From positions 1 to 32,088 of the forward strand of contig CAYSSJ010000023.1 in the NCBI GenBank assembly GCA_964433675.1: 32,088 nt of DNA, in the 5' to 3' direction. Below the pieces are notes generated by a model. That model was not told where the DNA came from. It saw nothing but the letters and a program-made list of their open reading frames with translations, and made no database searches. Numbering within the stretch: the first letter of the stretch is position 1; every line of letters starts with the position of its first letter. Shown here piece by piece: positions 1-7,869 of the stretch. The DNA is from CAYSSJ01 sp964433675. GTDB taxonomy: Bacteria; Cloacimonadota; Cloacimonadia; Cloacimonadales; TCS61. The translations under genes were made by a program, and so were the position numbers.

Positions 1-110
1 CTTGTCATACTGAGTAGCTTCGGCGTAAGCCGGAGCGTATCGAAGTGTGAGTTGGGGCAAGAATAGCAAGATGATGTTGATTGGTTGATTGGTTGAATCG
101 TTGAGGTGTT
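1..110 (+). repeat. Repeat block A, left copy
   Basis: Starts with CTTGTCATACTGAGTAG and runs through GTATCGAAGTGTGAG to a GTTGATTGGTTGATTGG-like tract. Its reverse complement is found at 31955-32060 with only a few differences (about 90-95 percent identity by eye). It is also related to block C, since both have a TCATACTGAGTAG end and a GTATCGAAGT segment. Confidence 0.85.
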
Positions 111-213
111 TCGGTAATTTGGTCATTGTAGTTTGGGATTTATTTGCCTGCCCCATGAAACTTCTTACTAATTTTTCATCTCGCTTGTTTCACTTGGGGG
201 ATTTGGAATTTCT

Positions 214-342
214 AAAAAAAACCCCTCTGACTGGCTAACGCCGGTCTTCTCTCCTTACGAATAGGAGCCAATTCCCATTATCTACAATGGGTTGTAACCA
301 TATATTGTCCCCCTTCCCAAGCGGGAATAAAAGGGGTTTCTC
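214..342 (+). repeat. Repeat block B, left copy
   Basis: Begins with an A-run followed by ACCCCTCTGACTGGC and ends with CCCAAGCGGGAATAAAAGGG. The reverse complement lies at 31718-31840, about 85-90 percent identical by eye. It contains a small hairpin (GACTGGC/GCCGGTC) that is kept in the partner copy as GACCGGC/GCCGGTC, so the stem is preserved despite base changes. Confidence 0.8.
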
Positions 343-361
343 CTAACAATAGCCCAGCCTC

Positions 362-518
362 TTCTCCCTGCTTTTCATACTTCGATACGAAACTCGATAC
401 GAAAGAAATTCTCAGAAGAATGGAATCTCGTTTCTACTCAGTATGACGATTCATATTTCTATCAATTCCGGCGTAGCCAAATTCCCATCAATTCTGCGAA
501 CGAAGTGAGCAAATTGCT
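362..518 (+). repeat. Repeat block C, left copy
   Basis: Runs from the CTGCTTTTCATACTTCGATA segment through TTTCTACTCAGTATGACG to GCGAACGAAGTGAGCAAATT. The reverse complement is at 31358-31515, roughly 85 percent identical by eye with small indels. It shares the CTCAGTATGAC core with block A. Confidence 0.8.
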
Positions 519-656
519 CTCTCAGTCCCTCAGCCTCTCCCTGCTATTCTCAAAAACTCATCACTCAAAACTCACTACTGCCTTCTCCCCCTTCTCATCT
601 TCTCAGTTCCACAGTGGTCAAATCTATAAAACTGTCACTTCAATCTGAACTTAAAA

Positions 657-662
657 TTGACA
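657..662 (+). promoter_or_regulatory. Candidate -35 box (TTGACA) before the first operon
   Basis: An exact TTGACA 59 bases before the first start codon. No convincing TATAAT lies at the usual 16-18 base spacing; the downstream sequence is a T-run. It counts mainly because the leaders of all five apparent transcription units contain the same hexamer. Confidence 0.3.
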
Positions 663-721
663 AATAAAGAGTGTTAATTTTTTTTTGTAAAGATGATATT
701 AATTAAGATAAAAGGGGTATA

Positions 722-1963
722 ATGATGATTTCAAATAGAAATAAGATAAGAAAGTATATGATCTCATTCATATTTGTAGCAGTGCTCATAGTTCCACTCT
801 GGTCAAATTCGGTATTTTCTCCACAGGGATTACCGCTGAAATATTATGGCAATGATGTGTATAGTTTAGGAATGGGAGAAAGTGGTATTGCAGATGTATT
901 CCGGGTGAATACAGGGTATTTTAACCCTTCACTTCCGGTTACCAGCACGAATGTGACCTTCTCTACTGCTCTGTCTATGGGCTATATGTGGTATAAAGAC
1001 GCAGATAATAACAGATTCCGGGATGACGGCATATTTTTCCCCTACTTCTCTTTTTCCATTCCGCTTTCCAACCATTACATCGGGTTCAATTTCAATTCCT
1101 ATGCCTCGGGTAATTTGGAAAATCAGAAAGAAGACGTGCTGACCATTGGTGATGATGAATTATCTTACACAGAGAAGAATCGGATCCGTTCCAATATTTT
1201 CAAGGGTGATATTGTCTATGCTTTCAAGAATGATATTTTGAACTTGGGTCTGTCGTTGAATTATTACTTCGGACATCGTACCAGACGCTGGGAGATAGAA
1301 TTTGATGATAATTTGATAGCAGATGCCCGCTATGAAATGGAGAGGAGATTCAAGAATCCGGGAATTACTATCGGAGCTAACAAGAGGTTTGGTTCCACTG
1401 CTGTGGCAGCTTTGTATTCTTCGCCAATAGAGTTGGAAGGTGAGACGATCAGATGGTTCAATCATTATCCGGGAGCAGATACTCTGGAAACCAAAAGTGT
1501 GCAGTTCGAAGTTCCCACCATGATCGCAGGCGGGATAACGCATAGATTCACCGATTATTACAAAGCATCCTTCGATCTCTATTATGAGTTGTGGGAACAA
1601 ACCGAGACATACGATAATAATTCATTCAAAGCAGCTTTCGGATTGGCTTATGATCCTGCTGAAACCCAAAGCGTCTGGTGGAAAAGCATACCAATGCGAG
1701 TTGGAACATATTACCGTCAGTTACCATTCGAAAAGAACGATGCCGGTATAGATGAGATCGCTCTCAGCTGGGGTACCTCTATTCCTCTGCAATCTCCCAA
1801 TAAGCGGATAGATTTCGCCGTTACCTACTTGACACGCGGAAATACTAACGACCATGGACTGAGTGACAGTTCGCTGATGTTTACCTTCGGCGTTACCGGA
1901 TTCGATATCTTTTCCAAAAGAACACGACGAACCGGACATAGAGATATTCCGGAAGCAGATTAA
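722..1963 (+). CDS. Putative outer-membrane beta-barrel protein
   Basis: A 413-residue protein with a basic N-terminus and a hydrophobic stretch (about residues 12-30) that looks like a Sec signal peptide. The rest is rich in alternating aromatic/polar segments, for example FSTALSMGYMWYK and ASFDLYYELWEQTETYD, typical of a transmembrane beta-barrel. The early GLPLKYYGNDVYSLGMGESG segment, followed by a region with conserved-looking Asn and Pro (YFNPS), resembles PorV/FadL-like or UPF0164-type barrel proteins of FCB bacteria; I cannot place it more exactly. The start at 722 is supported by AAAGGGG at 711-717. It heads the first operon, 8 bases before recJ. The C-terminus is a short Arg-rich/acidic tail rather than an aromatic last strand, which is unusual for a BAM substrate. 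The barrel call is fairly safe, the family is not. Confidence 0.6.
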   Translation: MMISNRNKIRKYMISFIFVAVLIVPLWSNSVFSPQGLPLKYYGNDVYSLGMGESGIADVFRVNTGYFNPSLPVTSTNVTFSTALSMGYMWYKDADNNRFRDDGIFFPYFSFSIPLSNHYIGFNFNSYASGNLENQKEDVLTIGDDELSYTEKNRIRSNIFKGDIVYAFKNDILNLGLSLNYYFGHRTRRWEIEFDDNLIADARYEMERRFKNPGITIGANKRFGSTAVAALYSSPIELEGETIRWFNHYPGADTLETKSVQFEVPTMIAGGITHRFTDYYKASFDLYYELWEQTETYDNNSFKAAFGLAYDPAETQSVWWKSIPMRVGTYYRQLPFEKNDAGIDEIALSWGTSIPLQSPNKRIDFAVTYLTRGNTNDHGLSDSSLMFTFGVTGFDIFSKRTRRTGHRDIPEAD

Positions 1964-1971
1964 AATATCCT

Positions 1972-3516
1972 ATGGATAAAACTTCCCTCTGCCAATACAA
2001 GAGTACCATTCTGAAGCAAATAGAAGAAAAGCGAGGTATTTCGGATGATTTTTATTATGCCTCAGCTTCACATATACCGGATATCAACCTTTTTAAAGAT
2101 ATAGACAAAGCTGCCAAAAGAATCTTAGCTGCTGTTCGAAACAGGGAAAACATCCTGATCTTCGGACATGATGATTTAGACGGAATAACATCCGCTTTTA
2201 TCCTCTATGATTACCTAACCACGCTTGGTTCAGAAAATCACGATTACTATATTCCCAATCGTATATATGAGGATCACGGTATTCAAACAAGCTTTATCTC
2301 AGCGGTACAGAAAAAAAGAATCTCGCTGGTTATCACAGTAGATGGCGGTATTACTTCTGTAGAAGCGGTAGAAAAAATCAACCAATTGGGTTGTGATGTG
2401 ATAATCACCGACCATCATCTGGTGGGCAAAGTCGTTCCCGAAGCATACGCAATCATTAATCCCAAACAGTCGGACTGCCGCTATCCTTTCAATATGCTTG
2501 CCGGTGTCGCAGTTACTTATTTTTTGATCGAGAAGTTATCTAAGCTGTCTGATCTGCCCACCAAAGAAGAATACCTGCTCTGGGTAGCTCTGGGCACGAT
2601 AGCTGATAAAGTGCCGCTTGTGGGAGCGAACAGAATCCTGGTGAAACAAGTATTAAACGATTTTTCTGTTCAGACAGAGAACTCGGAACATATAAAAGTG
2701 ATAAAAAACACAGCTGGAGTAGCAGAGCCCAATGAGATAATTCAATATTTGCTAAAACTGCTATCCGGTGGTAGAGAGCTGAGTGGAGAGCATAAAGCGA
2801 TGAGCTGGCTTCTGAATCCGCAAAATAAGCAGCTTCTTGATGAGCTTAAAGAGCAATGGGCTACCTACGATGAAGAGATAGCGAAACTGAAAAGTAAGCT
2901 TGAGAAATTATACCCATCCCAATCCGAGCTCATCTTTATCTATTTTGATGAAAATAACGATATTCCCCATCAATTATTGGGTTATGCAGCTAATTATCTA
3001 ACCGATAAGTTTAGGATCCCGCTAGTGATGCTGAAAGAGAAAGAGGGCGGCATCACTTGTGAAGCGCGTTGCCAAAAAGGGTTTAATTTGGTCGACATGT
3101 TTACTGCTTGTCGTAGTAATCTCTCTCAATATGGCGGTCATAAACAGGCAGCCGGATTCACTGCCAAGCCGGAGGATTTGGGCAAGATAAAAAAATGCTT
3201 TACTGCTTATGCAGAGAAGAAACGCTACGAAATAGAAAAAGCGCGTGAGCTGGATAGTGATGCTGAGATCTCTACCGATCAATTAGAAGAGCTTCGCTAC
3301 TTTTTGGAACAGGAAATAGAGAGTTTAAAACCGTTTGGGCAAGGCAATCCACATCCGATTATCAAAGTTAAGGGATTCGTTCCCAAAAGAGATCTGGAGA
3401 AACTCGAGCTAGTGGATATCCCGGCTGATCTGAAGCAATATGACAGTGAGGTAAACATAGCGATAAAAGTTACTCCCAACTCACTGCAATTAATCAATAA
3501 TCAAAATGAGGTATGA
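1972..3516 (+). CDS. recJ: Single-stranded-DNA exonuclease RecJ (DHH family)
   Basis: A 514-residue DHH/DHHA1 phosphoesterase. The metal-binding motifs are in order: HDDLDG near residues 66-71, VDGGITS near 123-129, TDHH at 146-149 and LGTIADKVPL near 206. The DHHA1 nucleotide-binding motif GGHKQAAGF begins at about 388. After it comes the RecJ-specific LKPFGQGNPHPI segment near 450-461, which marks the OB-like domain and separates RecJ from nanoRNase/DHH relatives. RecJ degrades single-stranded DNA 5' to 3' in recombination and mismatch or excision repair. The protein is somewhat shorter than typical RecJ (about 560-580), mostly at the C-terminal end. The stop codon overlaps the region where the ferredoxin gene starts, so the two are probably co-translated. 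No strong Shine-Dalgarno precedes the start, as often seen within tightly packed operons. Confidence 0.87.
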   Translation: MDKTSLCQYKSTILKQIEEKRGISDDFYYASASHIPDINLFKDIDKAAKRILAAVRNRENILIFGHDDLDGITSAFILYDYLTTLGSENHDYYIPNRIYEDHGIQTSFISAVQKKRISLVITVDGGITSVEAVEKINQLGCDVIITDHHLVGKVVPEAYAIINPKQSDCRYPFNMLAGVAVTYFLIEKLSKLSDLPTKEEYLLWVALGTIADKVPLVGANRILVKQVLNDFSVQTENSEHIKVIKNTAGVAEPNEIIQYLLKLLSGGRELSGEHKAMSWLLNPQNKQLLDELKEQWATYDEEIAKLKSKLEKLYPSQSELIFIYFDENNDIPHQLLGYAANYLTDKFRIPLVMLKEKEGGITCEARCQKGFNLVDMFTACRSNLSQYGGHKQAAGFTAKPEDLGKIKKCFTAYAEKKRYEIEKARELDSDAEISTDQLEELRYFLEQEIESLKPFGQGNPHPIIKVKGFVPKRDLEKLELVDIPADLKQYDSEVNIAIKVTPNSLQLINNQNEV

Positions 3517-3518
3517 AT

Positions 3519-3689
3519 ATGAAAGTGAATCGTAGTTTATGTGATATCTGTGGCACATGCGTAGCCGTGTGTCCGGTAGATGCCATCTTGGTGGAAGAAT
3601 TCTCGGTATATATAGACAGAGAGATCTGTACTAAATGTTCGAACTGTAAAAATGTGTGTCCGATAGAAGCTATAGCAGAAAGCGAGTAA
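3519..3689 (+). CDS. 2[4Fe-4S] ferredoxin
   Basis: A 56-residue protein with two complete CxxCxxCxxxCP motifs (CDICGTCVAVCP and CTKCSNCKNVCP), so it should bind two [4Fe-4S] clusters and act as a low-potential electron carrier in the cytoplasm. ATG occurs at 3513 and 3519; I prefer 3519 because GAGG at 3508-3511 is then 7 bases upstream, whereas for 3513 it would be only one base away. It sits between recJ and the geranylgeranyl reductase gene, 4 bases before the latter. In Methanosarcina a ferredoxin gene next to a geranylgeranyl reductase supplies the electrons for prenyl-chain reduction; the same pairing here suggests that role, which is inference. Confidence 0.9.
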   Translation: MKVNRSLCDICGTCVAVCPVDAILVEEFSVYIDREICTKCSNCKNVCPIEAIAESE

Positions 3690-3693
3690 AGTT

Positions 3694-4881
3694 ATGCAGC
3701 AATATTATGATATGGTAGTAGTGGGAGCAGGACCGGCAGGGAGTGTGGCAGCACGATTTGCAGCAGAGAATGGATTGTCGGCACTCATCTTGGAGCGGGA
3801 TAGAGAGCCGGGAATACCGGTACGATGTGCAGAAGGTGTATCTCACAACGGCATTGCTCCGTTTATTGATATAGACAAGCGCTGGATAGCCAGTGCGATC
3901 GAGGTTGCAAAACTGCATTCGCCGGATGGAAACTGTGCCACAATGTACAACAACGGTAAAGGCTATGTCTTGGAAAGAAGATTATTTGATACGGCGTTGA
4001 GTGAATTGGCATGCAAACATGGAGCCGAACTCTTACTCAAAGCAAATGCCACGGGATTGACAAAAGAGAATGGTAAAATTAGCGGAGTAGAATTTACTCA
4101 TCTGGGCGAGAAAAAGCAGGTGAACTGCAAAATAGTGATAGCGGCAGACGGTGTGGAATCACGGGTGGCAAGATGGGCTGGTATCAAGACAGACGTGAGT
4201 TTATCCGACATTGATACTTGCGTTCAATATACACTGACAAATATAGATGTGGAAGAAGAGGCTTGTCATTTCTATTTTGGCACAAAAATAGCGCCGGGGG
4301 GATATATTTGGATATTCCCGAAATCCAAACATAAGGCAAATGTCGGGATCGGAATCACCGGCACTTACGCCGAAGCAAAGCGTCCCAAAGCTTATCTGGA
4401 TGAATTTGTCGAGCAGTATTTTCCCAAAGCCAAGATCTCTTATCAGGTATATGGAGGAGTACCAACCGCAAATACACTAAAAGAGATATGCACAGACAAC
4501 TTCATGGTAGTAGGTGATGCGGCGAGACAGGTGAATCCAATCACCGGTGGTGGAATTGTGCAAGGGATGATAGCTGGAAAAATAGCAGCTCTGGTCGCTG
4601 TCGATGCAATCAAACAAAACGATCTTTCCGCTAATTATCTGCGAAGATATCACGAAGAGTGGAACAAGAAAATTGGGAATGCCCAAAAGACAATGTATTC
4701 TATGAAAGGCAAGTTCCTTTCTATGAATGACAACAGTTTCAACCGATTGGTAGAAATCTGCAACAAGATACCGCGCGATAAATTCAGCTTGAAAGAGCTA
4801 TTTTTTCAAGCGGTAAAAGGAGACCCGGTGTTGATGACCAAAGTAGTTAAAGCATTTGTAATAAGTAAGATGAATAAGTGA
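3694..4881 (+). CDS. Geranylgeranyl reductase family FAD-dependent oxidoreductase
   Basis: A 395-residue flavoprotein. The N-terminal FAD-binding motif VVGAGPAG covers residues 9-16, followed by the acidic ribose-binding position in LILERD. CAEGV (about residues 49-53) is the conserved cysteine-containing loop of archaeal-type geranylgeranyl reductases. GGYIWIFPK near 202-210 is the family's YxWxFP substrate-pocket motif, and VVGDAARQVNPITGGGI near 272-288 is the second FAD site. The family saturates double bonds of geranylgeranyl or longer polyprenyl chains on lipids, quinone side chains or dolichol-type carriers. The adjacent ferredoxin is the likely electron donor and the next gene is a polyprenol/phytol kinase homologue, which favours a prenyl-lipid substrate over chlorophyll-type substrates. 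Whether it acts on membrane ether lipids, a quinone or a glycan carrier cannot be decided from sequence. Confidence 0.85.
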   Translation: MQQYYDMVVVGAGPAGSVAARFAAENGLSALILERDREPGIPVRCAEGVSHNGIAPFIDIDKRWIASAIEVAKLHSPDGNCATMYNNGKGYVLERRLFDTALSELACKHGAELLLKANATGLTKENGKISGVEFTHLGEKKQVNCKIVIAADGVESRVARWAGIKTDVSLSDIDTCVQYTLTNIDVEEEACHFYFGTKIAPGGYIWIFPKSKHKANVGIGITGTYAEAKRPKAYLDEFVEQYFPKAKISYQVYGGVPTANTLKEICTDNFMVVGDAARQVNPITGGGIVQGMIAGKIAALVAVDAIKQNDLSANYLRRYHEEWNKKIGNAQKTMYSMKGKFLSMNDNSFNRLVEICNKIPRDKFSLKELFFQAVKGDPVLMTKVVKAFVISKMNK

Positions 4882-4883
4882 TT

Positions 4884-5474
4884 ATGGGATATAAAAAATC
4901 AGTTGAAATATACAGAAAAGCAATACATATAGTATCGATCATCATACCGATCCTCTATCGTTTTGCCTTGGGAAACGATCGAAAATTAGCGATCACTGTC
5001 TTAGTACCGCTCACTTTGCTCACTTTGCTGATAGAAGTGATGCGGATGGAGAACAAGACGGTGAAAAGGGTCTTTTATGGGATATTCGGCATAATGCTGA
5101 GGAAGAAAGAGATCAAAAGTTTCACCGGTGCATCCTACCTGCTGTTTTCTTCCATCATCTGTATAGCTCTATTTCCACCGGATATCACCTTTGTTGCTTT
5201 GGCATTTCTGGCAATCGGAGATACCTTTGCAGCGATAGTCGGTCTCTATTTTGGTAGGCGAAAACTGGTAGGGTCAAAGAAAAGTTTGGAAGGCAGTATT
5301 GCTTGCTTTGTTGGCAGTTTTGCCTTTGCACTGTTCTTTTTATCCCCACTTATAGCACTTTTCGGAGCTATAGCAGCCACTTATGCCGAATCATCCAAAA
5401 TCCAATTGGATGACAACATCAAGATCCCGATCCTCTCAGCGGTGGTGATGGGTATTGTTTATCTGTTTATCTGA
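4884..5474 (+). CDS. Polyprenol/phytol kinase-like CTP-dependent lipid kinase (SEC59/VTE5/DGK1 family)
   Basis: A 196-residue integral membrane protein with about six hydrophobic segments. It begins with the family's RKAIHI-type motif (residues 11-16) and has the cytoplasmic CTP-binding signature GDTFAAIVG followed by GRRKLVGSKKSLEGS (about residues 112-136), matching dolichol kinase SEC59, phytol kinase VTE5 and CTP-dependent diacylglycerol kinase DGK1. It should phosphorylate an isoprenoid alcohol or a diacylglycerol-like lipid at the membrane. A GTG start at 4878 is also open; I chose ATG 4884, but neither has a clear Shine-Dalgarno. It directly follows the prenyl reductase, and a polyprenyl-phosphate glycosyltransferase follows 15 bases later, so a polyprenol or dolichol-like substrate is a reasonable inference. 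A CDP-archaeol-synthase-like or phosphatidate cytidylyltransferase role is less well supported. Confidence 0.75.
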   Translation: MGYKKSVEIYRKAIHIVSIIIPILYRFALGNDRKLAITVLVPLTLLTLLIEVMRMENKTVKRVFYGIFGIMLRKKEIKSFTGASYLLFSSIICIALFPPDITFVALAFLAIGDTFAAIVGLYFGRRKLVGSKKSLEGSIACFVGSFAFALFFLSPLIALFGAIAATYAESSKIQLDDNIKIPILSAVVMGIVYLFI

Positions 5475-5489
5475 TCTTGGAGGTAGGAG

Positions 5490-6467
5490 ATGAAGATTTC
5501 TTATGTAATACCGGTGTACAATGAGCAAGATAGCCTCGCTCAACTTTATGATGAAATCATTACCAATAATCCTCGAGGCTATGAGTATGAATTCGTATTC
5601 GTAGATGATGGCAGCAATGATAATAGCTATGAGATCTTAGAGAGGATAGCCGAAGCAGATAGTCAGGTAAGAGTGGTCAAATTCAGACGGAATTTCGGGA
5701 AAGCTGCCGCCCTGCAATCTGCTTTCGAACAGGTGACTGGTGATATCATCATCACTCTCGATGCCGATCTGCAAGACGATCCGGCTGAGATCAGTCGTTT
5801 TGTGGAGAAGATCGAAGCTGGTTATGATCTAGTGACCGGCTGGAAAAAGGAAAGACAGGATCCCAGATCTAAAACCATACCATCAAAAATGTTCAATTAT
5901 GTCACTTCCCGGTCGTTTCACATGAAACTGCATGATTTTAATTGTGGTTATAAAGCATATCGAAAAGAGCTGGTCAAAGAACTGGACATCTATGGCGAGA
6001 TGCATAGATATATCCCAGCTTTGGCAAATGCCAAAGGTTTCAAAGTAACCGAGATACCGGTAAAACACCGAGCCAGACAATATGGTAGATCAAAATACGG
6101 CAGAGAACGCTATCTGAGAGGGTTTCTCGATCTGCTAACAGTTAAACTGGTTACAAATTACATCATTAGTCCACTCTATCTTTTCGGGAAGATCGGCGTT
6201 TCTTTCTTCTCAATCGGTTTTTTGATCGGTCTTTATCTTACCATCATGAAATTCGGTTTCGGTGTGCCGCTCTATAACAGACCGCTTTTGTTCCTCTCTG
6301 TCTTGCTCATCATGGTAGGATTGCAGTTTTTCTCTATCGGTTTGTTGGGAGAACTGATAGTGAACCAAAACAGAAAGGCAAACAAGGATAGAAGAATATC
6401 TATAGAGAAGATAATCAACACTTCAAAAGATGCACGAAGGAGGAGCGATGAACAGCCAGATCACTGA
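5490..6467 (+). CDS. Polyprenyl-phosphate glycosyltransferase, GT2 (DPM1/GtrB type)
   Basis: A 325-residue protein with an N-terminal GT-A domain and two C-terminal membrane helices. Motifs: VIPVYNEQ at 6-13, VDDGS at 38-42, RNFGKAAALQSA near 67-78 and DADLQDDP at 91-98 (metal-binding DxD). The segment RARQYGRSKYG near 193-203 matches the acceptor-phosphate-binding region of dolichyl-phosphate mannose synthase and GtrB. The two hydrophobic stretches are near 227-252 and 263-285, as in GtrB-like enzymes. The family moves glucose or mannose from UDP- or GDP-sugar to a polyprenyl or dolichyl phosphate. GGAGG just upstream supports the start. It is overlapped by the UDP-glucose pyrophosphorylase gene, which makes glucose the first guess for the sugar. 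A 16-base parS-like sequence lies inside it at 5914-5929. Confidence 0.83.
   Translation: MKISYVIPVYNEQDSLAQLYDEIITNNPRGYEYEFVFVDDGSNDNSYEILERIAEADSQVRVVKFRRNFGKAAALQSAFEQVTGDIIITLDADLQDDPAEISRFVEKIEAGYDLVTGWKKERQDPRSKTIPSKMFNYVTSRSFHMKLHDFNCGYKAYRKELVKELDIYGEMHRYIPALANAKGFKVTEIPVKHRARQYGRSKYGRERYLRGFLDLLTVKLVTNYIISPLYLFGKIGVSFFSIGFLIGLYLTIMKFGFGVPLYNRPLLFLSVLLIMVGLQFFSIGLLGELIVNQNRKANKDRRISIEKIINTSKDARRRSDEQPDH
5914..5929. promoter_or_regulatory. Weaker parS-like sequence inside the glycosyltransferase gene
   Basis: CGTTTCACATGAAACT matches the 14-base parS core at 13 positions, with G to A in the centre, and differs at the two outer bases. It encodes SFHMK. It lies about 3.3 kb upstream of parB. 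Chance cannot be excluded as firmly as for the other two sites. Confidence 0.4.
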
Positions 6468-7809
6468 ATTTGAAAAAAAAATGGAAGCTGAGAAATTGGA
6501 CAGATCGGTAAAAGATGCTTTCAAATATTATTATGACCTAGTTTGCTCCGGATCGAGTGGACAGATCCGTGAAAAAGATATCACCACACCCAAAGAGGAG
6601 AATCTGGTACGCTATTCTGAGTTGGATAAGAAGAACCAGCCGGATATGAATAAACTTGCTGTGGTCAAACTGAATGGTGGTTTGGGTACAAGTATGGGTT
6701 TGGACAAAGCCAAATCTCTCCTGCCGGTAAAAGATTCTCTTACTTTTTTGGATATCATTACCAAACAAATCTTGGTACAGCGAGAATTAACCGGCTCTGC
6801 GATCCCACTTATCTTTCTCAATAGCTTCAATACCAGAGAAGATACCCTATCTATTTTGCAACAATATCCGCAGATCAAAACAGAGAAGCTTCCTTTGGAT
6901 ATGATGCAAAACAAATTCCCTAAGATCAAACAGTCAGACCTCTCTGTTTTTCAGCATCCTAGCAAAGCATGGAATCCACCCGGACATGGCGAAGTCTATG
7001 CGGTGCTGCAACAAAGCGGGGTTTTGGATATACTATTGGAACTCGGTATAGAATACGCCTTTATCTCTAATTCGGATAATTTGAGTGCAACTGCCGATCC
7101 GGCTATACTTGCCTATCTGATAGATAATGAGATACCATTTTTGATGGAAGTATGCAATAGAGAAGAATCCGATAAAAAAGGGGGACACCTAGCTCAGACT
7201 CCTGATGGTCAACTAATCCTACGCGAAGTTGCTCAATGCCCCAATTCGGAGTTGGCAGAATTTCAAAATATCCAAAAGTATAAATACTTCAACACTAATA
7301 ATTTGTGGATTAATCTTCCTATACTGAAGAAAAAACTGACCGAACACAAAAACTTCCTCCCTTTACCGCTGATATTGAATAGCAAAAGTGTGGACGATAC
7401 GGATGTGTATCAGATAGAAACTGCTATGGGAGCTGCGATCAGTGTGTTCGAAGCAGCAAAAGCTTTAGTAGTGGATAGAAGCAGATTCGCACCGGTAAAA
7501 AAGAGCAGCGATCTGCTAGCCCTCTGGAGCGATGCCTATCAACTTCAGGAAGATTTCTCTATCAAATTGGCTCAGCAGCGTAAATCTCCGCCGGACATAA
7601 ATCTGGACGATAGATACTACAAAACCTACGAACAACTACAAGAGCGTTGTAGAGTGGCAGTCCCATCTCTAAAACAGTGCGATAGTTTGACTATCGAAGG
7701 TGATGTTCATTTCGGCAAGGGTGTCGTTATAAAGGGGAGAGTTAGGATCAAAGCTGCTACAAGAGTAGTGCTCTCCGCCAGAGAGATAAGTGAAGACTTG
7801 ATCTTGTAA
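6448..7809 (+). CDS. UTP-glucose-1-phosphate uridylyltransferase, eukaryote-type (UDPGP family)
   Basis: A 453-residue enzyme of the UDPGP family, distinct from bacterial GalU. The nucleotide loop KLNGGLGTSMG is at residues 74-84, followed by DKAKSLLPVK. Further hallmarks are FISNSDNL (UTP/metal site), HLAQTPDGQLILREVAQCP, FNTNNLWINL and the SDLLALWSDAY segment near the C-terminal beta-helix. It makes UDP-glucose from UTP and glucose-1-phosphate. ATG also occurs at 6430, but AAGGAGG at 6437-6443 sits at the right distance for ATG 6448 and decides the start. The gene overlaps the glycosyltransferase gene by 20 bases, so the two are probably translated together. A UDP-N-acetylglucosamine pyrophosphorylase role is less likely because the loop reads GGLGTSMG and not the UAP-type LAGGQGTRLG. 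Confidence 0.83.
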   Translation: MNSQITEFEKKMEAEKLDRSVKDAFKYYYDLVCSGSSGQIREKDITTPKEENLVRYSELDKKNQPDMNKLAVVKLNGGLGTSMGLDKAKSLLPVKDSLTFLDIITKQILVQRELTGSAIPLIFLNSFNTREDTLSILQQYPQIKTEKLPLDMMQNKFPKIKQSDLSVFQHPSKAWNPPGHGEVYAVLQQSGVLDILLELGIEYAFISNSDNLSATADPAILAYLIDNEIPFLMEVCNREESDKKGGHLAQTPDGQLILREVAQCPNSELAEFQNIQKYKYFNTNNLWINLPILKKKLTEHKNFLPLPLILNSKSVDDTDVYQIETAMGAAISVFEAAKALVVDRSRFAPVKKSSDLLALWSDAYQLQEDFSIKLAQQRKSPPDINLDDRYYKTYEQLQERCRVAVPSLKQCDSLTIEGDVHFGKGVVIKGRVRIKAATRVVLSAREISEDLIL

Positions 7810-7830
7810 GTCTGAGAAATAAAACTGAAC

Positions 7831-7836
7831 TTGACA
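7831..7836 (+). promoter_or_regulatory. Candidate -35 box (TTGACA) before rsmG-par-atp block
   Basis: An exact TTGACA in the 60-base gap between the UDP-glucose pyrophosphorylase gene and rsmG. A TAAACT lies at 7852-7857, 15 bases away, a slightly short spacing. This is the only gap of more than about 25 bases until 20161, so it is the best place for the promoter of the rsmG-to-ATP-synthase block. Confidence 0.4.
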
Positions 7837-7869
7837 AAGCGGAAGATTAAATAAACTCGTTTTTGGGTA

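Larger units (their letters stand above)
1..721. repeat. Left non-coding flank built of interspersed repeat blocks
   Basis: I see no credible gene in this stretch. It is a chain of repeat blocks, three of which recur inverted at the right end of the window: about 1-110 (partner 31955-32060), 214-342 (partner 31718-31840) and 362-518 (partner 31358-31515). Between them lie short pyrimidine-rich or AT-rich tracts, and 540-610 is C/T-rich like the complement of 31230-31300. Only the last roughly 70 bases look like a gene leader, with TTGACA at 657-662 and a Shine-Dalgarno-like AAAGGGG at 711-717. Confidence 0.85.

Noticed and set aside
718..723. TATAAT at the first start codon
   Set aside because: It overlaps the ATG of the gene and follows AAAGGGG, so it is more likely part of the translation start than a -10 box.
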